Origin: Flavobacterium azooxidireducens | Lineage (GTDB): Bacteria; Bacteroidota; Bacteroidia; Flavobacteriales; Flavobacteriaceae | DNA: 64,000 nt | Direction: 5' to 3' | Assembly: GCF_023195775.1 (NCBI RefSeq) | Contig: NZ_CP096205.1 | Span: 3,555,001 to 3,619,000 of the forward strand | In this document: positions 42,874-51,470 of the stretch, piece after piece | Layout of the letters: each line of letters starts with the position of its first letter | Numbering within the stretch: position 1 is the stretch's first letter | Notes under the pieces: model-generated | What the model saw: only the letters and a program-made list of their open reading frames with translations | Told to the model about the DNA's origin: nothing | Databases searched by the model: none | Translations under genes and position numbers: made by a program

Positions 42874-43482
42874 CTAAGCTTTTATCGAACAACCAATCGC
42901 TTTAGTTGTTTTTACTTTTACTTCTTGTTTTTTTAATAACGCATCAACAGCATTTTCAACATATTTTTGTTCTACAGCTGTTTCATCTGAATGATTATCG
43001 TCTATTGCACCAATATATTTGACAACATTTCCTTTGTCAGTTTTTTGTAAAATGTAAACATGAGGCGTTTTAGTTGCTCCGTATTGCGGATAAATTTTCT
43101 GCCCTTCGTCAAACAAATAAGGAAAAGTGAATCCTTTTTCTTTGGCACGCACTTGCATTTTATCAAAACTATCGTCTTTTTGTTTTTCAGGATTGTTTGG
43201 GTTTATCGCGATTACAGGATAACCTAACTTTTTATATTTTTTATCCAAATCGATAATTCTGTCTTCATACGCCACCGCATACGGACAATGATTGCAGGTA
43301 AAAATTACAATAAACCCCTTTGCATCTTTATAATCTTTTAGCGATACATTTTTATTGTCTACATTTTTTAGGGAAAAATCGGTTGCGATTGAACCAATTT
43401 CGTAACCGGCAGGATTGGTTGTAGTGAACGCCGTAATCAATCCGGCAGCAAGCACTAAAAAGGCAATTTTGAATTTTTTCAT
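42874..43482 (-). CDS. Secreted peroxiredoxin/redoxin-like thioredoxin-family protein
   Basis: The 202-residue protein has an N-terminal hydrophobic signal or anchor (1-20) and a redoxin domain with IVIFTCNHCPYAVAYEDR, where C63 and C66 form a CxxC. Later FPYLFDEGQKIYPQYGATKTPHVYIL contains the cis-Pro of the thioredoxin fold. It resembles TlpA/DUF255-type periplasmic oxidoreductases. It lies 11 nt downstream of a TlpA-like gene, so the two are in one operon. Confidence 0.88.
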   Translation of the reverse strand: MKKFKIAFLVLAAGLITAFTTTNPAGYEIGSIATDFSLKNVDNKNVSLKDYKDAKGFIVIFTCNHCPYAVAYEDRIIDLDKKYKKLGYPVIAINPNNPEKQKDDSFDKMQVRAKEKGFTFPYLFDEGQKIYPQYGATKTPHVYILQKTDKGNVVKYIGAIDDNHSDETAVEQKYVENAVDALLKKQEVKVKTTKAIGCSIKA

Positions 43483-43493
43483 AGTTTTTAATT

Positions 43494-44030
43494 TTAATTG
43501 ATGAATGATTTTATTTCTGTTTCTAATTCTTCTTCAGTAAACGATTGTTCATAAAATTTTCGCTTATCATTTTTATAAATAATGGTTGCCGGAATTGCTC
43601 CTGACCACTCTTTCGCTACTTTTTCAATCCACGTATTGGCATCGGGATCATTTAGAACAACGACTTCTGCTTGCAAATTTTTATTTATAATAAATGGAAT
43701 GACGCGACTTTCAATCATCTTAGGAAAATCTAAACTCACAAGAATCATTTTAAATTTTCCCGATTTATACTTTTGATTTAGCTTTTCAAAATGAGGCAAT
43801 TCTTTGATACAAGGAACACACCAAGTGGCCCAAAAGTTAATAACATAAATTGTATCATTCTTTTGATTCAAATACGGTTGTAATCCATCAAAATGATAGG
43901 ATTTCAATTTGATTCCGTCTTTCTCATAGACTTTTAATGGTTTTGATATGGTTTTGCTTTGTGAAAAGCCTACCATCATAAAACCAATTAAGAATAACGC
44001 TGTTGTTACTTTTTTTATCATATTTATCAT
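43494..44030 (-). CDS. TlpA-like periplasmic thioredoxin
   Basis: The 178-residue protein has a signal peptide (1-23, MINMIKKVTTALFLIGFMMVGFSQ) and a thioredoxin-fold domain with NFWATWCVPCIKELPHF; C71 and C74 are the active pair, and AIPATIIY carries the cis-Pro. It probably keeps exported proteins or cytochrome cofactors reduced. Its start overlaps the stop of the upstream gene by 4 nt (ATGA); a second ATG at 44021 is possible. Confidence 0.9.
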   Translation of the reverse strand: MINMIKKVTTALFLIGFMMVGFSQSKTISKPLKVYEKDGIKLKSYHFDGLQPYLNQKNDTIYVINFWATWCVPCIKELPHFEKLNQKYKSGKFKMILVSLDFPKMIESRVIPFIINKNLQAEVVVLNDPDANTWIEKVAKEWSGAIPATIIYKNDKRKFYEQSFTEEELETEIKSFIN

Positions 44031-44893
44031 TTACACATTGCGTTCAAATAGAAACTTAATCCTTGCCCTGTTTTTGTCCAAACGTCCATTGCTTTATCTC
44101 TGTAAAATGCTGTTTCTGTTGCTGAAATTGCTGTCGAAATGGTGAAAAATTTACTTTTTTCATCCGTTTTTACACTTTCCAACCATTGAATTGTGGCGGC
44201 AACTTCTTCATTTTCTTTATCTAATAAAATATCATAATTCTTTAAATCAACTGAAAACCATCCCAAAAAATTAGCCGGAACTTCAAAAATAATATCTTTT
44301 TCATTCAGTAAATCCGTTGGCAATCCATTTTCAATTTTATAAAAATTAAGTCTGAATTTCAATGATTTAAATTGATTTGCAGTGATGTTAAAATTCAAAT
44401 TTTCAATTTTACAATCTTTCTTTAAATTGAATTTAATGCCTATTTCTTTACTTAAACGATCATCAACCTCCTTTTCATACGCAGAATAAAAATTAAAATG
44501 CATCAACGCCAAACCTTTAACACTTCTTCCAAATCTTTTTGATTTTGGTTGTTTGAATGTTACGACTACTTCATTTAAATCATTTGAAAGTGGCTCTAAT
44601 TCAATAGAATTATTTTTTCCAATCAATGATTCTACAAGCATTTTCTTGGTTTTATAACCAATGTGTGAAAATACAAGTGTATCTTTTAAGTTGGATTTAT
44701 CAGTTAATTTTAATGTAAAAACACCTTTAGAGTTAGAAACTGTTCCAATACTTTTATTCATAATTCCAATATTAACATATTGAATTTCTGAATTATTCTC
44801 TAAATCTATAACTGAACCACTTATACTTTCGTCCTGTGCAACTATCGTATCAAATAAAAACAGTAAGAAAAAAATGTATTTATACTTAACCAT
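44027..44893 (-). CDS. Secreted protein with carboxypeptidase regulatory-like domain
   Basis: The 288-residue protein has a signal peptide (MVKYKYIFFLLFLFDTIVA-Q), then a CarbopepD_reg_2-like domain (SISGSVIDLENNSEIQYVNIGIMNKSIGTVSNSKGVFTL, 22-105). The C-terminal 170 residues are beta-rich and of unknown function. The first domain usually plugs into surface or TonB-linked assemblies in Bacteroidetes. It is first in an operon with two thioredoxin-family genes, so it may be a substrate or an adaptor of that redox cluster. Confidence 0.8.
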   Translation of the reverse strand: MVKYKYIFFLLFLFDTIVAQDESISGSVIDLENNSEIQYVNIGIMNKSIGTVSNSKGVFTLKLTDKSNLKDTLVFSHIGYKTKKMLVESLIGKNNSIELEPLSNDLNEVVVTFKQPKSKRFGRSVKGLALMHFNFYSAYEKEVDDRLSKEIGIKFNLKKDCKIENLNFNITANQFKSLKFRLNFYKIENGLPTDLLNEKDIIFEVPANFLGWFSVDLKNYDILLDKENEEVAATIQWLESVKTDEKSKFFTISTAISATETAFYRDKAMDVWTKTGQGLSFYLNAMCK

Positions 44894-44967
44894 TAAATAA
44901 AATTATCACATAAAATTAAGCCTTCCGCCTTCCTCTAAAAAATCTTTAACAAAAATTTAATAGACAT

Positions 44968-45025
44968 TTGTATATACAATTAAAAAATAGCACTACATTT
45001 GTACATACAAATTTTGTAATTACAA
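44968..45025 (+). promoter_or_regulatory. marR promoter with three TTGTAnnTACAA palindromes
   Basis: TTGTATATACAA (44968-44979), TTGTACATACAA (44999-45010) and TTGTAATTACAA (45014-45025) are three copies of one dyad word; the first and third are perfect palindromes. The TTG of the first and TACATTTG (44994-45001) can serve as -33 and -7 elements, 23 nt apart. The third copy ends at the ATG. This is the expected site of MarR autorepression. Confidence 0.8.
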
Positions 45026-45481
45026 ATGAAGATAGAAGAAATCATAAAATCCAACTCACCCATTAGCATTGAAAAGCGAACTGTACTAAATATCATGTTC
45101 ACTCAAAATGTTATTGCAGATGCTTTTAATGATATTTTAAAATCCTTTGATTTATCGGTTGAACAATTCAATGTTTTGCGAATCCTTCGTGGTCAAAAAG
45201 GAAAACCGGCCAACATGTGTGTAATCCAAGAGCGAATGATTGCTAAAACCAGTAACACTACCCGACTGGTAGACAAATTACTGTTGAAAGGTTTAGTAAA
45301 TCGTGAGGTTTGTGAACAAAACAGACGTAAAATGGAAATCACTATCACCGAAAAAGGATTAAAATTATTAGCCGAATTAGATCCGAAAATTGAAGCACAT
45401 GAAACTTTATTTTCAACTAATTTATCATCAGAAGAATTAGAAAATTTGAACAACTTATTAGAAAAATATAGAACGATTTAA
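45026..45481 (+). CDS. MarR-family transcriptional regulator
   Basis: The 151-residue protein has the MarR winged-helix: FDLSVEQFNVLRILRG, MCVIQERMIAKTSNTTRLVDKLLLKGLVNREVCEQNRRKMEITITEKG. It should repress its own operon through the three upstream palindromes. It heads an operon with a nitroreductase and a YceI protein; this trio, seen in Bacteroidetes, suggests a response to quinones or other electrophiles, though the inducer is not visible in sequence. Confidence 0.92.
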   Translation: MKIEEIIKSNSPISIEKRTVLNIMFTQNVIADAFNDILKSFDLSVEQFNVLRILRGQKGKPANMCVIQERMIAKTSNTTRLVDKLLLKGLVNREVCEQNRRKMEITITEKGLKLLAELDPKIEAHETLFSTNLSSEELENLNNLLEKYRTI

Positions 45482-45495
45482 TTTATTTTAAAAAA

Positions 45496-46128
45496 ATGAG
45501 CGACTTTATTAGTAATCAAAAGTGGCGTTATGCTACTAAAAAATTTGATGCCAGCAAAAAAATCTCTTCAGAAGATTTGGAAACATTAAAAGAGGCAATT
45601 CAATTGAGTACTTCTTCTTATGGATTACAACCTTACAAAGTATTTATTATCGAAAATCCTGAGTTAAGAGCTAAGATTCAACCCTTTGCATGGGGACAAT
45701 CGCAAATTGTTGATGCTTCTCAGTTATTAGTTTTCGCAAATATCACTAACTTTGGTGAGAATGAAATTGATAATTACATTGCCAATATGGTAGAAACAAG
45801 AGGAATTCCAGCTGAAAGTGTAAAAGGTTATGCCGATTTTATGAAAATGAAAATCACTGCATTACCAGAAGAACAAAGAAATACATGGACATCAAAACAA
45901 ACCTACTTAGCGTTAGCCAATTTGATGAATGCCGCAGCAGAGCTAAAAATTGATGTTACACCCATGGAAGGTTTTGAACCGGAAAATGTAAACGAAGTAT
46001 TAGGTCTAAATGCATTAGGTTTAAATGCTTCATTGCTTGCCACTATTGGTTACCGTCATGAAGAAGATGCAACGCAACATTATAAAAAAGTGCGTAAACC
46101 CAAAAACGAATTATTTATCAATTTATAA
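45496..46128 (+). CDS. NfsB-like nitroreductase (NAD(P)H-dependent)
   Basis: The 210-residue protein belongs to the FMN nitroreductase family: KWRYATKKFDASKKIS, LSTSSYGLQPYKVFII and PMEGFEPENVNEVLGL, followed by ATIGYRHEEDA. Homologues reduce nitro compounds or quinones by two electrons using a dimer-bound FMN. It lies 14 nt after marR and 16 nt before yceI, in the same operon. Confidence 0.93.
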   Translation: MSDFISNQKWRYATKKFDASKKISSEDLETLKEAIQLSTSSYGLQPYKVFIIENPELRAKIQPFAWGQSQIVDASQLLVFANITNFGENEIDNYIANMVETRGIPAESVKGYADFMKMKITALPEEQRNTWTSKQTYLALANLMNAAAELKIDVTPMEGFEPENVNEVLGLNALGLNASLLATIGYRHEEDATQHYKKVRKPKNELFINL

Positions 46129-46144
46129 TCAATAACCTTAAACA

Positions 46145-46723
46145 ATGAAATCAATGAAAAATTTAAAAACAATTGCATTAGCACTTATAGTAGTTGCAGG
46201 AACTTTCACCGCAACCGCTCAAAACAAAAAAATTAACGTAGAAAAAAGTAAAATTACTTGGGTTGGGAAAAAAGTAACAGGACAACATGATGGAACAATC
46301 AATTTAAGCTCAGGAACCTTAGTTTTTGACGGAAAAAAATTAAAAGGTGGTTCTTTTGAAGTAGATATGACTTCTATAACTGTTTCCGATTTGCAAGCAG
46401 GAAAAGGAAAAGAAAAGTTAGAAGGACACTTGAAAGCTGATGATTTCTTTGGTGTAGATAAATATCCTACTTCAACGTTAGAATTCAAAACAATTGCGTC
46501 AAAAGGAAGTGATATTTATACCATTACAGCAGATCTAACCATCAAAGGAAATACATTACCTGTAACTTTTGATCTAGCTATTGGAGATGGAACTGCCAGA
46601 ACAGCTTTTAAAGTGAATAGAACTAAATACGGAATTGAATACAAATCAAGCTCTATCTTTAGCGGAATTGGTGATGCAGCTATTAATGACGATTTTGAAT
46701 TAACAGTATCGTTAGTTTACTAA
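46145..46723 (+). CDS. YceI-family secreted lipocalin-like protein
   Basis: The 192-residue protein has a signal peptide (MKSMKNLKTIALALIVVAGTFTATA-Q) and the YceI domain (VEKSKITWVGKKVTGQHDGTI, LEGHLKADDFFGVDKYPTSTLEF). YceI folds as an extended lipocalin and binds isoprenoid chains such as polyprenols or quinone-type lipids. With the marR-nitroreductase operon, a role in binding or moving quinones is plausible. An ATG 3 codons later (MKNLK) is an alternative start. Confidence 0.92.
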   Translation: MKSMKNLKTIALALIVVAGTFTATAQNKKINVEKSKITWVGKKVTGQHDGTINLSSGTLVFDGKKLKGGSFEVDMTSITVSDLQAGKGKEKLEGHLKADDFFGVDKYPTSTLEFKTIASKGSDIYTITADLTIKGNTLPVTFDLAIGDGTARTAFKVNRTKYGIEYKSSSIFSGIGDAAINDDFELTVSLVY

Positions 46724-46746
46724 AAAATAAATGGGAAAAATTGCTG

Positions 46747-46781
46747 AAAATCCTGATGCGAAAGTGTCAGGATTTTTTTTT
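46747..46781 (+). terminator. Terminator after yceI
   Basis: AAAATCCTGA and TCAGGATTTT form a stem around a 10-nt loop, followed by a run of T. It is 24 nt past the yceI stop and insulates the trp promoter. Confidence 0.92.
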
Positions 46782-46823
46782 CGTTTAAAAAATCATAAAA
46801 AATATTAATTTTAAAAAAATCGT

Positions 46824-46853
46824 TTGGTTATTCAAATTACATCCCTACATTTG
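46824..46853 (+). promoter_or_regulatory. trp operon promoter
   Basis: TTG at 46824 and TACATTTG at 46846 are spaced 19 nt, the consensus for Bacteroidetes. The leader peptide ATG is 19 nt downstream, so the leader mRNA has a short 5' end. Confidence 0.85.
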
Positions 46854-46871
46854 TAATTCAAAAATAAAACA

Positions 46872-46928
46872 ATGAACACATTTTTAAATACAGCTTGGTG
46901 GTGGAACAACTTACGTCAGTCGTCGTGA
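46872..46928 (+). CDS. trpL: trp leader peptide (MNTFLNTAWWWNNLRQSS)
   Basis: This 18-codon frame runs from ATG to TGA and contains three consecutive Trp codons (TGG TGG TGG) at positions 9-11. It is too short for ordinary gene finding. It sits between a consensus promoter and a strong hairpin, directly upstream of trpE. Three Trp codons in an 18-residue peptide are what ribosome-mediated attenuation needs: stalling at low charged tRNA-Trp should favour readthrough. The claim rests on layout; expression is untested. Confidence 0.88.
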   Translation: MNTFLNTAWWWNNLRQSS

Positions 46929-46963
46929 GCTAGCTACCTATAGTTATATTTTTCAAAATATTC

Positions 46964-46997
46964 AAAAGGGCTTGTCAAACACGACAAGCCCTTTTTC
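46964..46997 (+). terminator. trp attenuator terminator
   Basis: AAAAGGGCTTGTC and GACAAGCCCTTTTT form a GC-rich stem around a 6-nt loop, ending in T5, between trpL and trpE. A competing structure could pair AGCTACCT (46933 onward) with AGGGCT of the 5' arm. A separate ATATTTTTCAAAATAT hairpin lies just upstream. Confidence 0.9.
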
Positions 46998-47015
46998 TTT
47001 TTAATTCAATCAAAT

Positions 47016-48416
47016 ATGAAACAATACAAATTAAATACTACGTATAAATCAGTTTTGGCCGACACGATCACGCCGGTGAGCGTTTATTTGAAAATTCGAG
47101 ATAAATTTCCCAACAGTATTTTGTTGGAGAGTTCCGATTATCACGCCAGCGACAATAGTTTTTCGTATATCTGTTGCAATCCAATTGCGAGTTTTAAGGT
47201 TGAAAATAATGTAATTACAACTCATTTTCCGGATGGAAGTTCTGAAAATCATCCTATAAAAAATGAAACTTCAATTACGAATGAAATTTCAAACTTTATG
47301 CAAAAATTTTCAGTAAATGGTCCGAATTTAAAATTTGCCTACAACGGATTATTCGGATTTACAAGCTATGAAGCCATCAGATATTTTGAGAAAATTGAAA
47401 TTTCAAAAAAGGATGATTCTATTGTAATTCCTGAAATGTATTATGGAATTTACCAAAACGTCATCGCCATCAATCATTTTAATAATGAAGCGTATCTTTT
47501 TTGCCACAGCATTGCAGACTTTTCAAATATTGATGAAATGGAGCAATTGCTTCAAGTGAAAAATTTTGCCTCTTTTTCGTTTTCAAAAGTGGGAAAAACG
47601 GTTTCCAATTTAACTGATGAAAATTTTAAAGAACAAGTTACTTTAGCCAAAAAACACTGTCATCGTGGTGATGTTTTTCAATTGGTTTTATCCCGAAGAT
47701 TTTCGCAAGAATTCAAAGGCGATGAATTTAATGTGTATCGTGCTCTTCGAAACATCAACCCTTCACCCTATTTATTCTATTTTGATTATGGTGATTTTAA
47801 ACTATTTGGATCATCGCCCGAAGCTCATTTGATCGTAAAAAACGGTGAAGCTGAAATTCATCCCATCGCCGGAACTTTCAAACGAACCGGAAATGATGAA
47901 AACGATGCTATCCAAGCCAAAAAATTAGCCGAAGATGTCAAAGAAAACAGCGAACACGTCATGCTTGTCGATTTAGCCCGAAACGATTTAAGCAGAAATT
48001 GCAATCAAGTGAAAATTGAGAAATACAAAGAAATTCAGTTCTTTTCGCACGTCATTCACTTGGTTTCAAAAGTTGTTGGGAAACTAAAACCAGAAGCTAA
48101 AACAATGGATTTAGTGGCTTCCACGTTTCCTGCAGGAACATTAACCGGAGCTCCAAAACACAAAGCGATGCAGTTGATCGAAAAAATCGAAAACACCAAC
48201 CGAAGTTTTTACGGTGGAGCCATTGGTTTTATGGATTTTAATGGTAACTTCAATCACGCAATACTGATTCGTACGTTCTTGAGTAAAAACCATCAATTGC
48301 ACTACCAAGCCGGAGCCGGAATTGTTGAAAGTTCCTCCGAAGAAAGCGAAATGCAAGAAGTCTACAACAAATTAAATGCGTTAAACAAAGCCTTAGAAAT
48401 GGCAGAAAAAATATAA
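47016..48416 (+). CDS. trpE: Anthranilate synthase component I
   Basis: TrpE makes anthranilate from chorismate with ammonia from TrpG. The 466-residue protein has the LLESS feedback motif (near residue 30) that binds tryptophan, then the chorismate-binding core GDVFQLVLSRRF, FGSSPEAHLIVKNGEAEIHPIAGTFKRTG, HVMLVDLARNDLSRNC and ALPGTLTGAPKHKAM-like FPAGTLTGAPKHKAMQ. Length is a little short for E. coli TrpE but normal for Bacteroidetes. It is 18 nt past the attenuator. Confidence 0.97.
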   Translation: MKQYKLNTTYKSVLADTITPVSVYLKIRDKFPNSILLESSDYHASDNSFSYICCNPIASFKVENNVITTHFPDGSSENHPIKNETSITNEISNFMQKFSVNGPNLKFAYNGLFGFTSYEAIRYFEKIEISKKDDSIVIPEMYYGIYQNVIAINHFNNEAYLFCHSIADFSNIDEMEQLLQVKNFASFSFSKVGKTVSNLTDENFKEQVTLAKKHCHRGDVFQLVLSRRFSQEFKGDEFNVYRALRNINPSPYLFYFDYGDFKLFGSSPEAHLIVKNGEAEIHPIAGTFKRTGNDENDAIQAKKLAEDVKENSEHVMLVDLARNDLSRNCNQVKIEKYKEIQFFSHVIHLVSKVVGKLKPEAKTMDLVASTFPAGTLTGAPKHKAMQLIEKIENTNRSFYGGAIGFMDFNGNFNHAILIRTFLSKNHQLHYQAGAGIVESSSEESEMQEVYNKLNALNKALEMAEKI

Positions 48417-48421
48417 TTTCA

Positions 48422-48988
48422 ATGAAAAAAATTATCATTATCGACAACTACGATAGTTTTACCTACAATTTGGTTCACTATTTAGAGGATTTGAATGCTG
48501 AAGTTACTGTTTTTAGAAACGATGAATTCGAGTTGAACGAATTAGAAAAATTTGACAAAATTCTACTTTCGCCTGGCCCAGGAATTCCCGAAGAAGCGGG
48601 TTTGTTGCTGGATGTTATCAAAAAATATGCTTCAACCAAAAGCATACTCGGAATTTGTTTGGGTCAGCAAGCCATTGGCGAAGTTTTCGGCGGAAGCCTA
48701 ATCAACTTAGAAAAAGTCTATCACGGAGTAGCTTCCAAAGTAAAAATCACCAAAGAAGATTCTCTTTTCAATAATTTGCCAACTGAATTTGAAGTCGGTC
48801 GCTACCATTCTTGGGTCATCAATCCTGATGATTTTCCGGAAGATTTAGAAATCACTTCCGTGGATGAAAACGGCGAAATTATGTCCATTCGACACAAAAC
48901 ATTGGATGTAAAAGGCGTTCAATACCATCCGGAAAGCATTTTAACGCCTAATGGGAAGAAGATTTTGGAAAATTGGCTGGAGAGTTAG
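48422..48988 (+). CDS. trpG: Anthranilate synthase component II (glutamine amidotransferase)
   Basis: TrpG supplies ammonia to TrpE. The 188-residue class I amidotransferase has the triad C79 (GICLGQQAIGE), H169 and E171 (QYHPESIL), and the N-terminal DNYDSFTYNLVHYL. It is a stand-alone TrpG, not fused to TrpE or TrpD. It starts 5 nt after trpE. It could also serve aminodeoxychorismate synthase in the folate pathway if PabA is missing. Confidence 0.96.
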   Translation: MKKIIIIDNYDSFTYNLVHYLEDLNAEVTVFRNDEFELNELEKFDKILLSPGPGIPEEAGLLLDVIKKYASTKSILGICLGQQAIGEVFGGSLINLEKVYHGVASKVKITKEDSLFNNLPTEFEVGRYHSWVINPDDFPEDLEITSVDENGEIMSIRHKTLDVKGVQYHPESILTPNGKKILENWLES

Positions 48989-49012
48989 TCAATTAACTTT
49001 TAATTGGTTTCG

Positions 49013-49045
49013 ACACCTGACAGGTTTTAGAAACCTGTCAGGTGT
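49013..49045. repeat. Perfect 15-bp inverted repeat between trpG and trpD
   Basis: ACACCTGACAGGTTT, TAG and AAACCTGTCAGGTGT form a perfect hairpin 24 nt after the trpG stop and 24 nt before trpD. It has no T-run after it. The words resemble interspersed palindromes common in related genomes. Confidence 0.92.
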
Positions 49046-49069
49046 AAAAATGAATTTAACAAAAAAACT

Positions 49070-50062
49070 ATGAAAAACATTCTCAATCAATTAATCAATC
49101 ACAAAACGCTGACGAAAGAAGAAGCGAAAAACGTGTTGATTAATCTTTCTTCCGGACAATACAATGCCAGTCAGATAGCAGCATTTATGACCGTTTTTAT
49201 GATGCGAAGCATTACCATCGAAGAGTTAACCGGTTTTCGGGAAGCATTATTAGAACTTTGCATTGCAATCGATTTTTCAAACTATGAAACCATCGATTTG
49301 TGCGGAACCGGCGGCGATGGAAAAGACACATTCAACATTTCTACTTTAGCTTCCTTCGTGGTTGCCGGAGCGGGAATTAAAGTCGCAAAGCACGGAAATT
49401 ACGGTGTTTCATCCATTTCAGGTTCCAGTAATGTAATGGAAAATTTAGGCGTAAAATTCAGCAACGAAAAAGATTATTTGGAAAAATGTTTAGAGGAAGC
49501 CAATATTGCCATTCTTCACGCACCGTTGTTTCATCCGGCGATGAAAAATGTGGGTCCAATTCGAAAAGAATTAGGCGTGAAAACGTTTTTTAATATGCTT
49601 GGTCCAATGGTGAATCCGTCTTTTCCAAAAAATCAATTGGTTGGCGTTTTTAGTTTGGAATTAGCTCGAATGTATGCTTATTTGTACCAAAATACTACAA
49701 CCAATTTTTCTATTTTATATGATTTAGAAGGTTTTGATGAAGTTTCGTTGACCGGAAATGTCAAAATAATTTCAAATTCATCGGAGAAAATTCTAAAACC
49801 GGAAGATTTTAATACCAAATCGGTCACTTTGCATCAAATTAAAGGTGGTGAATCAGTTGAAGAAGCAGCGAAGATTTTCCTGACAATTCTATCCGGAAAT
49901 GGAACTCAAATGCAAAATGATGTGGTTTTTTCGAATGCAGCTTTAGCGATTTCGATGATGAAAAAGATATCAATTGATGAAAGTTTAGAAATCGCTAAAG
50001 AAAATTTGATGAACGGAAAAGCTCTCGAAAAATTAAAAATACTTCAAAATCTCAGTCGATAA
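49070..50062 (+). CDS. trpD: Anthranilate phosphoribosyltransferase
   Basis: TrpD joins anthranilate and PRPP. The 330-residue protein has the PRPP motif CGTGGDGKDTFN (78-89), the GNYGVSSISGSSNVMENLG segment and KTFFNMLGPMVNP. It is of normal length and not fused to TrpG. The start ATG overlaps nothing, but its stop shares one base with the trpC start (TAATG). Confidence 0.96.
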   Translation: MKNILNQLINHKTLTKEEAKNVLINLSSGQYNASQIAAFMTVFMMRSITIEELTGFREALLELCIAIDFSNYETIDLCGTGGDGKDTFNISTLASFVVAGAGIKVAKHGNYGVSSISGSSNVMENLGVKFSNEKDYLEKCLEEANIAILHAPLFHPAMKNVGPIRKELGVKTFFNMLGPMVNPSFPKNQLVGVFSLELARMYAYLYQNTTTNFSILYDLEGFDEVSLTGNVKIISNSSEKILKPEDFNTKSVTLHQIKGGESVEEAAKIFLTILSGNGTQMQNDVVFSNAALAISMMKKISIDESLEIAKENLMNGKALEKLKILQNLSR

Positions 50063-50847
50063 TGAACATTTTAGATCAAATAATTGCTTCAAAAAAACGA
50101 GAAGTGGCGTTGAAAAAATCAATGATTCCAATAAAACAATTGGAACAATCGGTTTTGTTTGAACGAAAAACGAGTTCTTTAGTACGTCATTTATTGAATA
50201 GTTCAAGTGGAATAATTGCTGAACATAAACGCCGATCGCCCTCCAAATCAGTCATCAACCAATCTAATTCGGTAGAAGAAATTGTAACAAGTTATGAAAA
50301 TGGTGGTGCATCCGGAATTTCTATTCTAACTGATAATCAGTATTTTGGTGGTTCATTGGACGATTTAATTTTAGCAAGAGCAACAACCCATTTACCGCTT
50401 TTGCGAAAGGATTTTATGGTAGATGAATTCCAAGTAATTGAAGCTAAAGCGTTTGGAGCTGATGTAATTTTATTAATTGCTGCGGTTTTAACGAGAGATG
50501 AAATAAAAAAATTATCAGCGTTGGCAAAATCACTTCATTTGGAAGTTTTATTAGAAATTCATAACCATGAAGAACTTCAAAAATCAATACTACCAAGTTT
50601 AGATTTGATTGGTGTAAACAACCGAAATTTAAAAACATTTGAAGTAAATTTGAACTACAGCAAACAATTAGCCGAACACATACCGTCAGAGTTTATCAAA
50701 ATTTCCGAGAGCGGAATTGATTCTGCCGAAGCTGTTTCAGAATTACAACAATATGGATTTAAAGGATTTTTAATGGGCGAATACTTTATGAAAAGTGAAA
50801 ATCCTGAAAATGAAATGAAAGAATTTATCAAAAAACTAACACTATGA
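50062..50847 (+). CDS. trpC: Indole-3-glycerol phosphate synthase
   Basis: TrpC closes the indole ring. The 261-residue TIM barrel has E54 and K56 (IAEHKRRSPSK), GGLDDL-type SVEEIVTSYENGG and LLRKDFMVDEFQVIEAKAFGAD, with GVNNRNLKTF and ISESGI for phosphate binding. It is separate from TrpF. It overlaps trpD by one base and trpF by four. Confidence 0.96.
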   Translation: MNILDQIIASKKREVALKKSMIPIKQLEQSVLFERKTSSLVRHLLNSSSGIIAEHKRRSPSKSVINQSNSVEEIVTSYENGGASGISILTDNQYFGGSLDDLILARATTHLPLLRKDFMVDEFQVIEAKAFGADVILLIAAVLTRDEIKKLSALAKSLHLEVLLEIHNHEELQKSILPSLDLIGVNNRNLKTFEVNLNYSKQLAEHIPSEFIKISESGIDSAEAVSELQQYGFKGFLMGEYFMKSENPENEMKEFIKKLTL

Positions 50848-51470
50848 AATTAAAAATTTGTGGAATGAACGATCAGGAAAATACAATTTCTATTAGTGAA
50901 TTGCAACCTGACTTTTTAGGATTTATTTTTTGGAATGATTCCAAACGCTATTGCAAAAATGTTATCGAAAACATTCCCAATGATATTGAGAAAGTGGGTG
51001 TTTTTGTAGATGCTAATTATAATGAAATTGTTGATAAAATCATTTCACACAAACTAAATTTTGTTCAATTACACGGTGAAGAATCACCTGATTTTTGTTT
51101 AGAAATGAAGAAAACAAACATTAAAGTAATTAAAGCAATAACAATTGATAATAACTTTAATTTTAATGAATTAAAGTATAATATAAATTGTGTAGATTAT
51201 TTTCTGTTTGACACCAAAGGAGATCTTCCTGGCGGAAACGGAACAACCTTTGACTGGGAAATTTTAAATCAGTATAAAGAAGATGTTCCCTATTTTTTAA
51301 GTGGAGGAATTGGTTTGGATGAATGTCCAAAACTTGAAAAATTTCTTAAATCAGAAGTGGCAAAAAATTGTTATGCTATTGACATTAACAGTCAATTTGA
51401 AGATGAACCCGGCATCAAAAACAAACAGAAAATCAAAGAATTTCAAGAAAAATTAAATCAAATGAGATGA
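50844..51470 (+). CDS. trpF: Phosphoribosylanthranilate isomerase
   Basis: TrpF performs the Amadori rearrangement. The 208-residue TIM barrel begins [14 protein letters not shown], where KICGM holds the catalytic Cys, and has [31 protein letters not shown] with the catalytic Asp, and [12 protein letters not shown]. The start overlaps trpC by 4 nt (ATGA). Confidence 0.95.
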   Translation: MKLKICGMNDQENTISISELQPDFLGFIFWNDSKRYCKNVIENIPNDIEKVGVFVDANYNEIVDKIISHKLNFVQLHGEESPDFCLEMKKTNIKVIKAITIDNNFNFNELKYNINCVDYFLFDTKGDLPGGNGTTFDWEILNQYKEDVPYFLSGGIGLDECPKLEKFLKSEVAKNCYAIDINSQFEDEPGIKNKQKIKEFQEKLNQMR

